Assembly: GCA_013397455.1 (NCBI GenBank)
Contig: VYZB01000014.1
Span: 1,646,581 to 1,710,580 of the forward strand
Reading direction: 5' to 3'
Source of the DNA: Crotophaga sulcirostris
Taxonomy: Eukaryota; Chordata; Aves; Cuculiformes; Crotophagidae
Length of the DNA: 64,000 bases
Shown here piece by piece: positions 12,021 to 25,670 of the stretch (positions are counted from its first letter, which is position 1; the number at the start of each line of letters is the position of its first letter). The translations under genes were made by a program, and so were the position numbers. The notes under the pieces are model-generated. The model was not told the origin of the DNA and did no database searches. It saw only the letters and a program-made list of their open reading frames with translations.

Positions 12021-15000
12021 CTGTTTAGAAATAGAAAGACTTGATTTTAAATATAAGTTATTGAATACAAAGGCTATCAGATCTGGAGGTGTAGTGATCA
12101 ACTGTTCTAATAAAATAAATACAAACCTATGGCTATGTTAAGGAAAAAGGAAAGAGGTCACTCTTAAACAATACATTCTGTATATCATCACCCAAACACA
12201 GCATCTACTCAGTGCAACTGTTAACAAAAATATATCAAGCTACCATTAAAGGGACATGTCATTTAAGAAGCTGAAAATTTAGGCCAGTTCAAGTCAGTGC
12301 CTAGCAAAAAAGAAAAAAGAAATAAAAAGACTTAAACCTTTAAGAGATGACAAAGATTTGGTTATTTAAACAGTGTGAAACGGTAAATCTCATTTTGGGT
12401 ATGGGATTGTACATTTGGCCAGGAGCAAGAAGACTCATCTGGGGAGAGCATGGAGGATTACAGTGAATAATGACTTCTCTTGCATCTGGCAGGTAGGAAT
12501 GTCTTGTGTCTGCCTCTGCGTAGAGGAAGGCAGCTCTGCAGTATCAGAAAGGGACGTCTCCCATTGTCCTTATTGTGTACCACCGGTGACATGCTCTGCC
12601 CTGGCCCATCTCCTTGGCATTGAAGCAAAAAGAAGGTCTGCTCACAAGCAGGGTTTCTTTATGCACCCAAAAACCTCAGACTATTTCTGTCTGTCAGTCC
12701 TGAGGGCCTGGTGACACAGGGCTTGCGGTGCAAGGTCCATGCTCCCGAGGAGGATGCCCTTCCCCACGCGGGGACGGCTTTGGTCAACATCCTGGGACAG
12801 TTGAATCAGAGTGTGCCTCTGCCTTCCAGAAAGGCGCTGATGAGAACAAGAATATTCCTGTAGATTGCTTTTTAAAATGCTGCAAAATCGTCAATATTTA
12901 CATGGAAATTTGGGTGCTAAACAATTGCTAAGACGCAGCTCTGGAATGCATCAAGCTGCAAAATCTTTCATCGTTTAATTGAAAAGTTCCTGCAGCGGGC
13001 GGGAGAGTAGTTGAGGCAGAGCACTGCCCCTATAGGCAACTTCTTTGCCACCCCATCTGTTACCCCAAATGCTACATCTTAGAAACAACACTGCTGTGAA
13101 AGATTAAAATATATTTTCTACCACTCAGATGACACCAAATCTTTTCTAGATGCCAAAATAGCTGCTTTGAAAAGAGTTGAAGAAATATCAATTAAGAGCT
13201 CAAAGACATAGAGAAGGATTTGCTCATCCTTATTGGGCCAACTCCAAAACAGATTGAGAAAAGAATTAAAATAATGAGGGGAAAATGATAGATATAGGGA
13301 GTAGCTACAGAGTTGGGATCACTAGAAGTGCACGTTTCCAAATGAAGCCACAGAACAATGCAGATGGGACGGCACTCTAGAAGGCTATTTTTTGGGAGGG
13401 GTGTATTTGCCGTCACTGCTTTTAAAGGTATTTTTGTTTGCCTTTTGGCTGGTGGTATCATGCTTGATTCTGGATTTCTTTATGTTGCCTCTTCGTTACA
13501 TCCGTGGACTGTCTCTTCACCTTGCCTCTCTTCACACGAGTCTTTGGTGATTAGGTATGGTAAAAATACAAAAATACCATGACTGCTCTGCGATAGAAAG
13601 ATCCATGCATTTGGTTACTGGGGTAGGAATGCAGTTGAAATTGTTATATTCACCTAACACAAAGGACTCAATCTTCCTTGTGGGGTGAAATCTTGGCCCT
13701 ACTGATATCAATGGGAAGACTGGCACCAGTTTCACTGGAGTAAATTATCAAGCCCAGAGTCTGGGGCAAAGGAAGCAGGGGGCTGGACCCTGCAATCTGG
13801 AGTACTCCATGGTGCTCCTCTGCACCACGGTCTGGGAAATGTTGGTCCTCAGGTGGACAAGGGGATGGTGGCAAACACTCAAGATCACTGCCATGGCTCA
13901 ATGAGGGGAAGCCTGAGCAAAAACTCTGAGGTTCAGTGATGAGCCTCATACCTCACGAGAGCACAGGCAAGCAGACTATGGCTGCAGAGACCCAGAGCTG
14001 CAGAGGTCCTTCTTTTGCATAGCAGAAGTAGGAAATAAAAAGCCTGATACTGAATGGGGCTCCAAAGGAGCAGTAAATGCTGCTCCCCCAGCCTCTGAGA
14101 AAATCTTGATGAAAGGCAGTATTCTGACAAATCCCCCACACCTTCAGGCAGATCCTGCCTCTTGATTAATCTTTGCCTGGCACAACCAGCTGACAACCAG
14201 GCAGTCTGGCAAACGCAGCTGATAGTGATGACACAGCATGTGGTATCACCCCAATGCAGCTGGGTGCAGCTCAGTGTGGTCTCCCTAACAGTCTCTAATG
14301 GCATGAGGACACCTGGAAGAGACAATGGAGGAAGGTCGCAGAGCACAGGGAGCTCGACTGACTGTTCAACAAAGCTGAACTGCACTGAGAAGGGCATAGG
14401 TGTCCCAGGCACCAGCAGGGATGCAGTGGGAGCTTTGGAGCTGGGTAAAGCACGGCTTGGTCGGGGTTGGCAAAACACTGGCAGTTTTAATGGCAAATGT
14501 AGCTTTTGCAAATACCAGAATTTTTGAGGGAAAATTTTCACTTTTCAGTAGCTGAATGTTTCTATTTACTGTAGAAAACTCCAAAGAATTCATTTTGGTG
14601 GTCCGCTTCAGGGACCTTTTAAACCGACTCCTTCACACCATCTTGGCTAGGCTGGGCACTCTGGAAGACCACCTTTCCTTGTGAAATCTTGTGCTGTATT
14701 ATGCGAATCCCATGAATGCTGACCCATCACGGGCAATACAGCTCCAGTGTGGACCTGGCTGCATGAGCCGGATAACAGCAGTGGGCTGGGAAGTCTTGGG
14801 AAGAGTTGAAGGGCAGTCTCAGAAACAACACACGTCTAAGAAAAAGGAATGAAGACCCACAGGTATGTGGGGTCCATGCTAAGCTGGAAGAGTTGCATAC
14901 TCTTCCCAAAAGCCCAGGAATAGCTGTGAAAGTGACTGTACTACCAGTTTGCGGATGATGGGAAGGAGCCTTCAGCAAGCTCTGCAGACAATGCTCTTCC

Positions 15001-17248
15001 ACTTCCCCAGCACAGTGCTCTCTGCCAGCAAACATCACTTCTGCCATAGCTGAGATTAGTCAGTCAGCCTGTTTGTTTTCATAGGCACGCCTGGCTCAGC
15101 CAGAGAGTGGGCTCGCAATAACATTGTTTAACCTGGTTCCACGGAAAAGAGGTGACGTCGAGCTATCCTCTGTGTCAGTAAAGCCACTGTGCCTGGGTAA
15201 GTCCTTCCTGGCATTTCCTCGTCCATGTTTCAAAACAAGAAGAGATGCGATGAGGCAAACTCTGCAGGACCTTGTATGGGAATGCCCTGTAGGGAGAATA
15301 ACAATTGCCCAGCAGCACACAGAGTGGACAGAGCAGGCTTACCACAGGCTCACAGCTCCTCCAGGCAAGCCAGCACAGTGCTATCTCCAAAGTCCCACAG
15401 ACATATCAAGAGCAATGGGAGCTCTCTGCAGTGGAACTGAAATTTTGAGGTCAGTCTGTTTTTTTTACGGCACAATCAGGATAAAACCATATTAGTTAAG
15501 AAGCATGTGAAATCCAAGCGTAGGTGAACACAGCCCATTATTCTCTTCTTTATAACACTCTGCAATGAGTGATTTGAAAGAAGATGGTTAATAGGTGATG
15601 CTCTGTTCTGAAGAGGCATGAGTCTTGGTGCTGAAGGGAGCTCCACCACTCCAGTAGCTTCTAGCAAAGGCCTAAACATCTCAGTAACAAGCAGAAGTGT
15701 GGCTGGTGGGTTTCTTGAAGAGAAACATTGTTAATAACATCCAGTGATAGCCTTGTACTTCTCCATGAATTTAATTCAATGGCCACAGCTCTCTCACCAG
15801 GCCCAAGACTACATGGAGACAAACCAGTTGCAAGCCAATCTGTCAGACATGCATGGATGGGGATGGTCTTCCTAGGGTCAGCCATGCGTGGGGAGCAGAA
15901 GCTGCATGCCAAACTCACTGACTGCCAGAGCAAAGACCTTGATGGAACTGGTGAGAAACCTGTTGCAGGTCTGACAATGTTCCCACCAAGCCTGCTTGTA
16001 CCACCTGGGTATCTGCGAGTAAAGTGCACGCTGCAGCCTTCCCCCATCCCATCCTTACCTCAGGGGATGTCCACAATCGTTCCTCCTAGCCCTGCCTCTC
16101 ATCAGGAAGGTGACAACTCACCACCGCTAATGGTATTTACTGTATTTTAGCCTTTACGAGGAGATCAGCCCTTGCATGCGGTGCAAGGAGCAGAGCAGGT
16201 GAGAAGAGCATCATGGTGCAGGGGGAGGACAGGATTTGAGACTGCCAGCCTTACTGCCAGCTGCTCAGTTGTGTTCCTAGGTTGCTGCTTTTAACAGCAA
16301 GCCACCCAAGAGTCCCAGCCCCGGGGACTGCATAGCTGGCAAAAGGTGAAGGTTATCGGCTTCTGCTAAAGCAGCCCACGATGACACTCCCGTGTGGAGG
16401 TTTCTGTGCAACCTAAGGAGGGTGGCAGGTCAGGATCTGTCCCATGCCACGTTCAGGACAGGACCTACATTTCAGGCCCCTCTAGAAAGGCTTCATCCTG
16501 TTTTCTCAAAACCCAAGAGTCTCTTCATCCTTCCCACCAAAACTGCTAAAAATTAAGTCATTCAAATCATATTGTTAAAGGTTATTTGTCACTTAAACCC
16601 TTACAGTACCTAAATGCGCCCAAGCACTGCACCCCAGCCAAAGGCTGAGGTGTCCTGGAGCACCTCAGTGCCACTTTCCTACAGACCATGTTACACAGCA
16701 GTGGGCTGAGAGCTGCAACCTGTGCTCAGGAGAATAAACAGGATGAGCATGCGATTACATGAACACAGACAGACCGCAGCGCTACTGCAGTTATCTACCT
16801 AGTCCCACTTGTTACCTGCTTGGGATCCCTGCTCATAAAAAGACACAAAGCTGGGCCACAGTTACTCCTGGTGGGACTCCACCGACATGGGAGGAGGAAC
16901 CAGCCCATCATCTTTCCCCTGTTCTTTCATCCAGAAGACTCTGGAAGGCAGTGCAGGAGGCTGCAAAACGCTGCTCTCTACTTCACATCCCCACACTGGC
17001 ATTTGTCATTGCAGGAAGAAACATTTTAAGCATTGCAAACAGAAATGATAAAGACAGTGCAACTGGAGAAGAACAGCAGTCAGCTCACTGCAGGGAGCCT
17101 CTCAACAGAAAATACCTCTGGGCCAAATTCAAACCTGGTGTAAACAGAAGTCAATCTTCCAGCAACTGGGGAATTAACCCCCAACTCGCACTAGCTTTGA
17201 CTTTGCTGCTTGATGTTTATATCACTAGAGACCAAAGAATATACTTGC
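12021..17248 (-). other. CADPS: CADPS GC-AG intron (5.2 kb)
   Basis: This intron starts gcaagt on the minus strand (17248 downward) and ends tttctaaacag. Apart from the non-canonical donor it contains unique sequence only. Open frames at 13933-14541 (minus, 202 codons) and 16759-17271 (plus, 170 codons) have no family resemblance, and the latter partly overlaps the exon antisense. Confidence 0.85.
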
Positions 17249-17385
17249 CAGACAAGAATAGGAATCATTAAGTCTGTGGTCCAAAGTGAGGCGCTGAACC
17301 ATCTCAAAGAGTGAAGCGTGGTCAAAGTTACAGGGATTGGAAGAGATAAATTCATCCATGCCATGCTTTTGAGCTCTATCTGCAT
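17249..17385 (-). CDS. CADPS: CADPS exon after PH, with GC splice donor
   Basis: A 137-nt exon that completes the tyrosine split from the exon at 28461 (T|AT) and encodes 45 further codons: [20 protein letters not shown], then [20 protein letters not shown] and SYSCL. The acceptor is aaatgaacag. The frame demands that it end after CTG, where the intron begins gcaagt, so the donor is GC rather than GT. The nearest GT lies four bases further and would give a stop within four codons of the join. This region links PH to the MUN-like part. It has no start methionine of its own, so it appears in no methionine-initiated frame. Confidence 0.95.
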
Positions 17386-20300
17386 CTGTTCATTTATACA
17401 TATAGAGAAAGACACCATTTAGAGAGATATAAGACATTTTAGTTGACAAATAAAACAGAAAAAAATATACAGTATGAAGCATGAAAGCTAAATATCTCCT
17501 CTTGCCTACATTGCCATTAACTTTTCTCTTTGCAGGCTATACAGTACACTTTTAACCTCCCATTGTCAACTTGCATCAGTTATGGACCATCTTATTGCAT
17601 TCAGGCAAAAGATTTTAGAATTATCATCTTGTCAACTGCTCATCATAGTGCATTTATTCTGTACTTAAAACCAGAACATAAACCCAAGAACTTGCTCTGT
17701 ATCTTACAATAAGCTATGAGTTAACAGAATCTTGGCTCACATAAGTAAATTAGCTCCTATTTAGATAGTTGCGGTTAATTACAATAGATTCTGCCATTCT
17801 AATGAAGTTATAGCCATAGTGTTTTTCTCTACATTTACTAGGTTTTCTAGGTATCAGACCAGTTACGTTGTTCTTTATCCAAATGCCAATGTTTGTCTCA
17901 CCACGGTAATTTTTTTTCCTAATGGCAACTTTAAATGCTACCTCACCAAAATAAAAAGATGCTCTTTTAAGCATCGCTAGGAAGTTAAATTGATACGTAG
18001 TTTGTTGTCACTGAGGCAGGAACCTGATAGTGCGCCGGAGCTGCCAGTCATCCCGACAGAGGGACTGAATTTTCCCTGCCTGGATTACGAGCTGCCATTT
18101 TTGGGTGAATTAACAGCCTCAACGTATTCACACTTCTCTGCTTTGGGTGACGTTTGTGGGCACTAAATCCTAAGGGCTAATTAATTAATCTCAACATGGT
18201 TAACTAAAAATACACCGAATTCAGCAGTGGAAATGAAGCGGCCGAGCTGGCCTGGGTGCGGCCAGCTGGGACCCCGCTGGGAGCAGGCTTTGTTCTACTA
18301 GCGGCCAGGGAATTAAAGGACACCTTTCACTTGGTTTTGTCTGTGCTCAGCTTCCTACTATATGGGTTCTTGCCAAATCCTCGACAAAGAAAACAGGATT
18401 TAAATCCTTCCCCTGTTTATAGCCTCCTAGGGGAACTGGGTGGCCTCGAAACAATGGGCTGAAAGGACACAAAAATGCAGTTTTCCGCAATAGTAGTATA
18501 TGGTAACTGTATTTGTTTTAAAACAAAATACCTCTTTAGCAGAAAAAAACCAAAAAAATCCTTAATTAAAAAAATAAATAAAAAATAAAAAGAGCTTTAA
18601 ATGATAATGAGATAGTGTTCTGTTATATATGTTTTACTATTAAGCTATGAGGGATGGCATGTCTTCCTAAACACCTCGTTCATGTCTGTACTCTCAGCTA
18701 TTACTGATCATTGGGAGCAATCTTTACATTGCCTGTATAGTCTGTCGTTAGCTGTATACAAACTGTATAAATACCATCACCCACTGGAAAGAAATCAGAC
18801 AAATTCAAACACGCAACATTTCAATTAGCTGCTAGCAATACTTAATTCAGCAGTAGCTGGCAATTTTCCTCATTAAAACCCTGCTGAATAAACACTGATT
18901 TTTTTTCCTACAGCTGGTGGATTTTTGAGGGTCCGCTCCCTCGGTTTGCTCTGTGTGCTGGGTCCTGTTGCCTTCCCCCTGTCCCAAACCCCCTCTGCCT
19001 CCACCAGTGGCTCCATGCACTCACATGGGGACAGCAGCAGCCGCCGGTGGTGTCCAGCAATGTGGCAGCACGAGGGCTGCCTTGGGGCCCAGGGATAACC
19101 TCCTTGCCGAGTGCATCACCTCCATGGCACCTCTCCTGCATTCTGGGCTGTGGGATGTGACGCCCACCCAGCCCTGGAGCTCACGGCCCGGCTGCCTTCT
19201 GTCTGTTTTGACAGCTTTCTGCCCCACCATCTCTGTCCCTTTGGGCCAAGATCAATGTGATTGCATTCACTCCCAAAGAGTTTGTCTGTGCTGTTTTCCA
19301 TTCCATCCCTACTGCCCGCAAAATGTTTTAACAGATATTATCAGACTATTTTTAATGGCTTGCTGCTCTGCCCGGCTCCTCGGAGTTGACTGCAAGCTGA
19401 CAAATTGGCTGGAGGCCTTCATTTGCCAGCTTCGCTCAGAGATTTTATTACTTTTCAATTAGGAGCCCTGATACACTGTCAATCCTCTTGCTCAGCCAGC
19501 GAGAGCTGAGTAAATCAGCTGGAAATGTGAAGAGTCCTCTAGCCCTTTAGCTGGTGAACTTTTCTGAGCAGATGTGCTAGAAAGCATGTTTGAAATCAAC
19601 ATTCTTTACTCCAGACTAGTAAGCTTTTCCCACTTTGTATTCCCTGAGCAAGGTGGGCTTGTTGTTGGCCGTTGGCTGGTGTGAACCGACCGAAGCTCTG
19701 CTGGCTTGCGTGGAGCTGTGGGTCTGTCCTAGGCTTTTTAAAATTTCCCTCCCCAAGGCAGGGGCACAGACAGTTCCCTGCCAGGTGTGACAACCAACAC
19801 AGTGATTAAATGGCCTCACGACTGTCCATAATCAGGGGCAATTTTACTTTCATTAATCATTTTGAAGCCACACCTTACTGAGCATCCTTTTGGGTGCCTG
19901 CTCAAAAGCCCATCTGCCCCAAATCTCACCACCTCTCCACCTGAAGCGTGCAGCATCAGACATGGCACTGCATGAGCTCAAGTGACAAAACAAGTATGAG
20001 CCACACGAATTCCGCTCGGTTGGTTGTTTAAAATGTGGGTTTCTGCCAGGGAAAGGAAGATTCCCAGATGCAGTTCTGCCTTCAGCCACCCAGCAACGCA
20101 GTCCCAGCCTGGGCAAATCCTTCTGCAGTGGCAGAGAAGTGGGGCCGGGTGGTGCACATCACCTACCAGGTGATATGGTTGGTGTGGTGTCCACTGGAGA
20201 TGCCTTTGGAGAACACATATACTTCTCTTAAATGGAATATCTGCTCTGGGCCAGATGCTTATAATTCTTAAGAATAACTAGGAGTAGAATAAAAAAGACA

Positions 20301-21217
20301 ATCCTACACTTGACTTACCTTCCCTTAATTAATTGTTAGAAAATAAACTTGCTATGCAACTTGCAATTTATTTTTGCATTTTGATTTTTTCAACGGAGTC
20401 ACTTTTAAAAATGAAATTTAGGAATCAAATTACATCAAAAGGATTAAACTTCCTAAGCAATACAAAAAGAAAATGATTCATCTAAATACATTGTTCCTCT
20501 GCTCTAGAGAGCTGCTTTGAGATTTAAAATAATGCTCACATCTGCATATGAAGTAAGTTTTAGATCAGTTAACCTATCCTCTTTCAAAATGGTTTGTACA
20601 GTTTGAATGAGATTTTAAACAAACTATCAGATGAGAACGGCTAATAGTCACACCCAAACTGTACTGCTAATTTGAAAGCACTTTAATTGAATTGTTTCAG
20701 TCAAATATGGTTGCTTTTTTGACCCTGCTCTGTTATTCTAGCTAAAAAGAAAGGAGAAACCAAAGAAAGAAAGTTATATGATGCTTCAGTAATTTACAAT
20801 CCCTTCCCAAGGTGCCGTGCCAAGCTTGCTGGTGCTTCTTTGTTCGGGGCCCCAGCCAAAACGCTGCTGCAGGCCCTCCAAAGTTACCTTACACGTCCAG
20901 CCAAGCTGCGCACAACTGCAGCTGAAAGGGTTCGATGGTGGTCTCGGAGGGAGGCTGCCAGCGGAGGTAAATTGGCAGCACAGACTCCATGGACCTTTCT
21001 TCTGGAAAACTGCAGACTCTGGTCTTTTATATAACACATGGTCACCTACATTACGCTCTTTTTTTAAAAAAAAAATACTGCTGGGTTTATTTTGTTCCAT
21101 CTTTATGCAGTTTGTATTTTATACTGACTCCATTAACCAGCCCCTGTCGCACACACTCTCTACAAGGGTTTGAAATAAGAGTCTTAAAAATCTGCCAGTG
21201 TCAGGGACACAAAGATT

Positions 21218-21240
21218 ACAACAACAACAACAATAATAAT
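21218..21240. repeat. (AAC)n(AAT)n microsatellite
   Basis: About five AAC units pass into three AAT units. It is a short simple repeat. Confidence 0.88.
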
Positions 21241-21605
21241 GCAAACCAAAGGACTGTCCTACCATTTGGTCCTCTGAGGGCTGTATTTATCTTTATCAAA
21301 CTGTTATTTAACAAGGAACAGACAAAACAGTCAAATCTCTCATTCTTTTTTTTAAATGTATCTCCCTGCCCTCTGCCTTTCTTTTGCTCCAGCAATAATT
21401 TTGGCAGATATTGCTCTGAGAATGGTGAAGTTAATAGCGGGGGACAAGCTCCATAAAAGAATTCTTGTTATAAAAGGCTTTAGGTAGCCATTTTATTGTA
21501 AGAATTTCTTACTCCAGATTTATTTCTTTTTGTTAATGAGTGACTTTGTTTTAGTACCAAAGGCAACTGAACATCCAGGAAATTTTACAACACGTTTGCT
21601 TATTA

Positions 21606-21650
21606 AAAAAAAAAAACAAACCAAACCAAACCAAACAAAAAACCCCAAAC
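21606..21650. repeat. A-rich (CAAAC)n tract
   Basis: A run of about 11-12 A is followed by repeated accaa units and aaaaccccaaac. A similar tract lies at 25629-25670. Such A/CAAAC tracts are common in bird introns. I see no mobile element body next to it. Confidence 0.8.
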
Positions 21651-22119
21651 AACTGTAAATTAAAAGGTGACTTTGTATCTTACTCATCTGGAAAATGTGT
21701 GCTTGTCATATCTGCTTGACATTACAAGAATGAAGATGTGGTTTGGACAGTAACAAACAATGACACTAGTCAACCTCATCAGGAGACATGAAATAAAGGA
21801 ATGACAATGATTGATGGCAGCTATTCATTTACAGATATTTCTAGAAAACTCCTTGCTCTCTGGCTGGGCAAAGCGGGAGAAGTTCTCCAGCCTGCGCGGT
21901 GCTGGCCAGGCACACTCTGTGTTGGGTGGGTGATGGTGTGCCCACCACGACCTGCCGTGCACTCGGCTGAGTGCTCCCCACCGGCTCTCACTGCTTATGT
22001 GGAGCTAACGGACACGCTTGCTCTGTGACTTGTTAAAGAAATACCCAGGAGAAGTGCCTAGAAACCCTGTTTTGTTCAGCTGTGTGGAATGAGAGGCTTT
22101 CCCAGCAAACAGGAGTTTT

Positions 22120-22144
22120 TTTTTGGGGGGGGGGTGGGTGGAAA
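22120..22144. repeat. Poly-T/poly-G run
   Basis: Eight or nine T are followed by about ten G, then tgggtgg. Mononucleotide runs of this length vary in length and are error-prone in sequencing. The G-rich part could form a quadruplex on the plus strand. Confidence 0.85.
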
Positions 22145-23016
22145 CAGTACTGGGACTCGCAGCGCCAGGCTGCTGGTGGTGAGCGCGCTGCTGCTGGCAG
22201 AGCTGGCTGGTGACACCACGTCCCCTCCTCACCTCACGCTATAGCATTGCCCCCTCCAAAAAGTGAAGTGTGTGTGTATGTATGTGCGTGTCCGGGGCTC
22301 TGCAACCCTCCTCCCTGCTGCGAGCAGTGGCCGCTGCAGCCGCCTGAGCTCCTCTCTTGGTTGGTTGTCGTACAGCTCTTTATTCTCTATATTATTCCAC
22401 GTTAGGAGATAGCTTTACATTTAATTGGTTGTTTATTCCCGTGTTTTATGGCTTTTCCCTTGCTGCAAACAAACTCCTTTCTGCTTGGGTTACAATTTTA
22501 ACAAACAATTATGAATGTTCCTGTAAATCACCAGACACACCAGGCACTGAACTGAAATCTCAGTTATCTAATGTTTAGTAGTTAAATGAAAAAGAATTTG
22601 TAGTATGCACTTACATAATTCCTTGTGTGGCAAGTTAAAAACACAGTTTTAGAACAGCTATTTATAACATAAAACATTGTTTCACAGTATTTTATAACTA
22701 TTTAAAAATATCTTGAATTGGATGACTGAGGAAACCTGTGAATTTGTATAAGTTAGAGTCCCATGCTTCTTAAAGCATGTAGAAGTGATTTACAGGCTAG
22801 TTTTAAATTCATGCAAGTTATGTGAGAACTGAATTAACATTTTAATTCTGCATTCCTGCAATGAAGCATCTGCAAGTTGACAATACAGAAGACACAGCAG
22901 CGTTCTCATGATAACTCTATCTAAAAAAAAAATAAAGCAATTAAAGCACGAAACTAATAATCTAATAGGATAGCAATGCATTGTAGTGCAAATACATGTA
23001 ATGTTGCCAGACCCAA

Positions 23017-23053
23017 GTTCATTCATTCATTCACTCTTTCTTTCTTTCTTTCA
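23017..23053. repeat. Compound microsatellite (ATTC)n(TTTC)n
   Basis: About four ATTC units are followed by about four to five TTTC units, with a short interruption between them. It is a simple repeat within the 11.1 kb CADPS intron. Confidence 0.9.
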
Positions 23054-23150
23054 AAGTGGCAAAAATCTGTATTTCCATCAAATTAAAGATTATTATTTTT
23101 TTTGGTGGTAAAGTCTCATAAGAATCCTCTTTGGAAATCCAAACATTTAG

Positions 23151-23310
23151 AAAACAAAAAAAAGAGAAAGAAAAAAGAAAGTGTCTGCTGAGAAAAAAAA
23201 CTGCCTGCTACCCAGGGGTATATTTATATACACACGCACATACTCACACACAGAAAAAAAAATAAAAGAAGAAAAAAGAAACAAAAGGAGGAAGAAGGAA
23301 AAAAAGAGTC
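23151..23310. repeat. A/GA-rich low-complexity stretch
   Basis: Purine-rich plus strand with many aaag, gaaa and aagg words, broken by a short (CA)n-like patch (acacacgcacatactcacac) near 23231-23252. On the transcribed strand this is a long CU/U-rich tract inside an intron, far from any exon. Confidence 0.85.
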
Positions 23311-25628
23311 TTGTTTGATGGCCAGGAGGGATGAAACCGCCTGTTCCTTCTCATAATTGCATTCAGATATTCTGGATACATATTTGCCAGCTCTCATGAC
23401 CCACGGATGCTATTCCCTCCTAAGGAAAGCAAGCACTCACCAGGTACTAGAGAAGCAGCTTTTAATACCAGTAAATGATTTGTACCGGGTGTATTTAAGA
23501 CTGAACAAAGACCAAGGAGAAGCTCTTTTACATCACAAATCTGTGCTTTTATCTTTTTCAAAGTAGGTATTCCAGGGGAAAAAGTAAAATTATAATTCCC
23601 CTGGCTTATTCTTTGGCAAGGGTTGCTTTGATTGGTGATAAGAGACCCATGCTAAAACATTAATTTACGGTAATTTGGGGGAACAGCAGCACATCTCAAT
23701 GATGAGTGTATTTAAGTCGGAGCAGGTCAGCATCTCCAAACCCAGGGTGACCCAGAGCGCTGTTGCTCGCTGCTGAAATCATCCCCTACCAATTTTATGG
23801 GAGAGGGAACTACAGACCTCAATAAGTCAGGCTTGTTTGCACAAGGCATGTGCAGAGGAAGTTTTGGGGGGCTCCTGTGGAGTCCTGCTCCTTGTCTAGG
23901 TCTCTTGAGGTCTCCTGCCCTACCTTTCTACGCTTTGAGGTATCCATGGTTAGCCCCGTACGCTGGTGCGCTGCACCAAGCTAATCATTGGCACGGAGAG
24001 AAGGGATATTGTCAGAGTGCAAAATGATCTGTTTTCAGGCAGGAAGCAGTCAACTAGATGTAAATTCCATGAAACAAAAGAAGGTATTATTTACAGTTTT
24101 ATTGTGATGTTAATTAATATTTACATCTTGAAATGAAAAATAGAAATGTTAATGATTGGCTTTACTAAGAGGATCACTTGATGCCAATGTGAAAGCCAGG
24201 GAGAGAAGGCAATTATGCAAACATCACATGCATCCTAATTTCAGTATGGAAACTTACATTTCAAACCTCAGTTCAGGAAAATAACATGGAAAGTTTGTAC
24301 TACAAAATCTAAACATGAGAAAGATTTAAGAGGAAAAAAAAGCACATTGCATATGTCAGATAATCTAGTCTGATTATCTGAGCTGTGCTAGCTACAGGGA
24401 AGCACTTACCCTTGAGTCCAGCTAGAAGTTAGCAGGGTAAGAAGGAACAAACCAGAATAACATAAAGACTAGCAACAAGGCTCAGGAAAGCAGACAGGAG
24501 CCCTAACCTAGCAGCTAAATACTTGGGCTCAAGCAAAGAATGGAAAAGAAACTTAAAGAAAATCAAACCAACCAAAAAAAAAGCCCACTTACAGCTGAAA
24601 ATTTCTTAAGCAGCTCAATAAACCTTGCTACTTGTTATGGGGGAACAAATCACGACAAATTCTCAAAACAACCAACTCCTTGTATATGGTGTGATTAACA
24701 GTCATTAAATATAAACAGACATAAAAAAAAAAAATATAACCACAAGTGATACGTAAAACAAGTACGGACCAATCTTTCACATTAAAAAAAAAAGGGTTTC
24801 AAAAGAAATGAACATTGAGCATGTTTGGGAATTTTGTTTGATGCATCACTGACACAAAACAAACAAAGATTGGTGCTTTCAGACAAGTGACCACTTTTAT
24901 GAAGCTTAAATATTGCCAAAAGGTGTAATAGGTATTGGCAGCATTATTGACTATAATACTGTGCATGATTTCAACAGTAAACAAGAACAGTTTTGGGTTT
25001 TTTCTTTTATAATGCGAACATTGGAGAAAAGCACAGCTTGGCATGAATGGAGTTTTTCTTTTAAATTGTAGCAAAATAAAAAAAGCAAAACTTTCCACTC
25101 TAACAGGTATTGTTCACCCACATAAAAGGGATTGTAGAGTCATACATAAATTAATGAATAGCAGGATCTATTTTTTTCCAGTACTTAAATTGCAAATAAA
25201 ATAACCCCACCCTGGTTTGGAGCTGTCTGTTTACTTCCAAGTCAAGCACTGCTATCGAACTGCAGACGAAAATTTGTGCGCTGCTGAAGTTTGTATTTAC
25301 TAAGTCAAAAGAGGTGGGAACCAAACAACTTTAGTACTTCTCCCAAGTGTCCCCAACAGCAAAATAAGTTCTTCTCAAGTTTCTCTTTAAGAGACAGCTC
25401 CATCACAGGAGTGGAGGGCTGAGTTTTCTCTGCATGAGCATGCATGCGCATGTGCCATCTCGGACTGCTACAACATGAAAGCTATAACAACAGTTATTTG
25501 TCAAATGGCTTAACATTTACTTCTTTGCACGTCCTCATTCACCATAGCCTCTAACAAGCACAAAAAATATGACAGGTATAAAGGTAAATGTACAAGAATA
25601 AAATGTCTCACACAAGTCCTTACCTTTC

Positions 25629-25670
25629 TGCAGCCAAAAAAAAAAAACAAACCAAAAAACCCAAGCCAAA
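25629..25670. repeat. A-rich (CAAAC)n tract
   Basis: A run of A with caaacc and aaaaaaccc words, like the one at 21606-21650. On the minus strand it is T-rich and ends in ggctgcag, which resembles a splice acceptor, but no open exon with a donor follows. Confidence 0.75.

Noticed and set aside
13933..14541. 202-codon minus-strand open frame
   Set aside because: No family resemblance, a composition typical of chance frames, no splice or promoter context; it lies wholly within an intron.
17243..17248. GT donor (gtatat) four bases after the GC donor
   Set aside because: It adds GCAA and leads to LARLV and a stop just after the next junction; the GC donor keeps the conserved SCL-GWF join.
16759..17271. 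170-codon plus-strand open frame
   Set aside because: Partly antisense to the real exon at 17249-17385 and otherwise without recognisable protein features.
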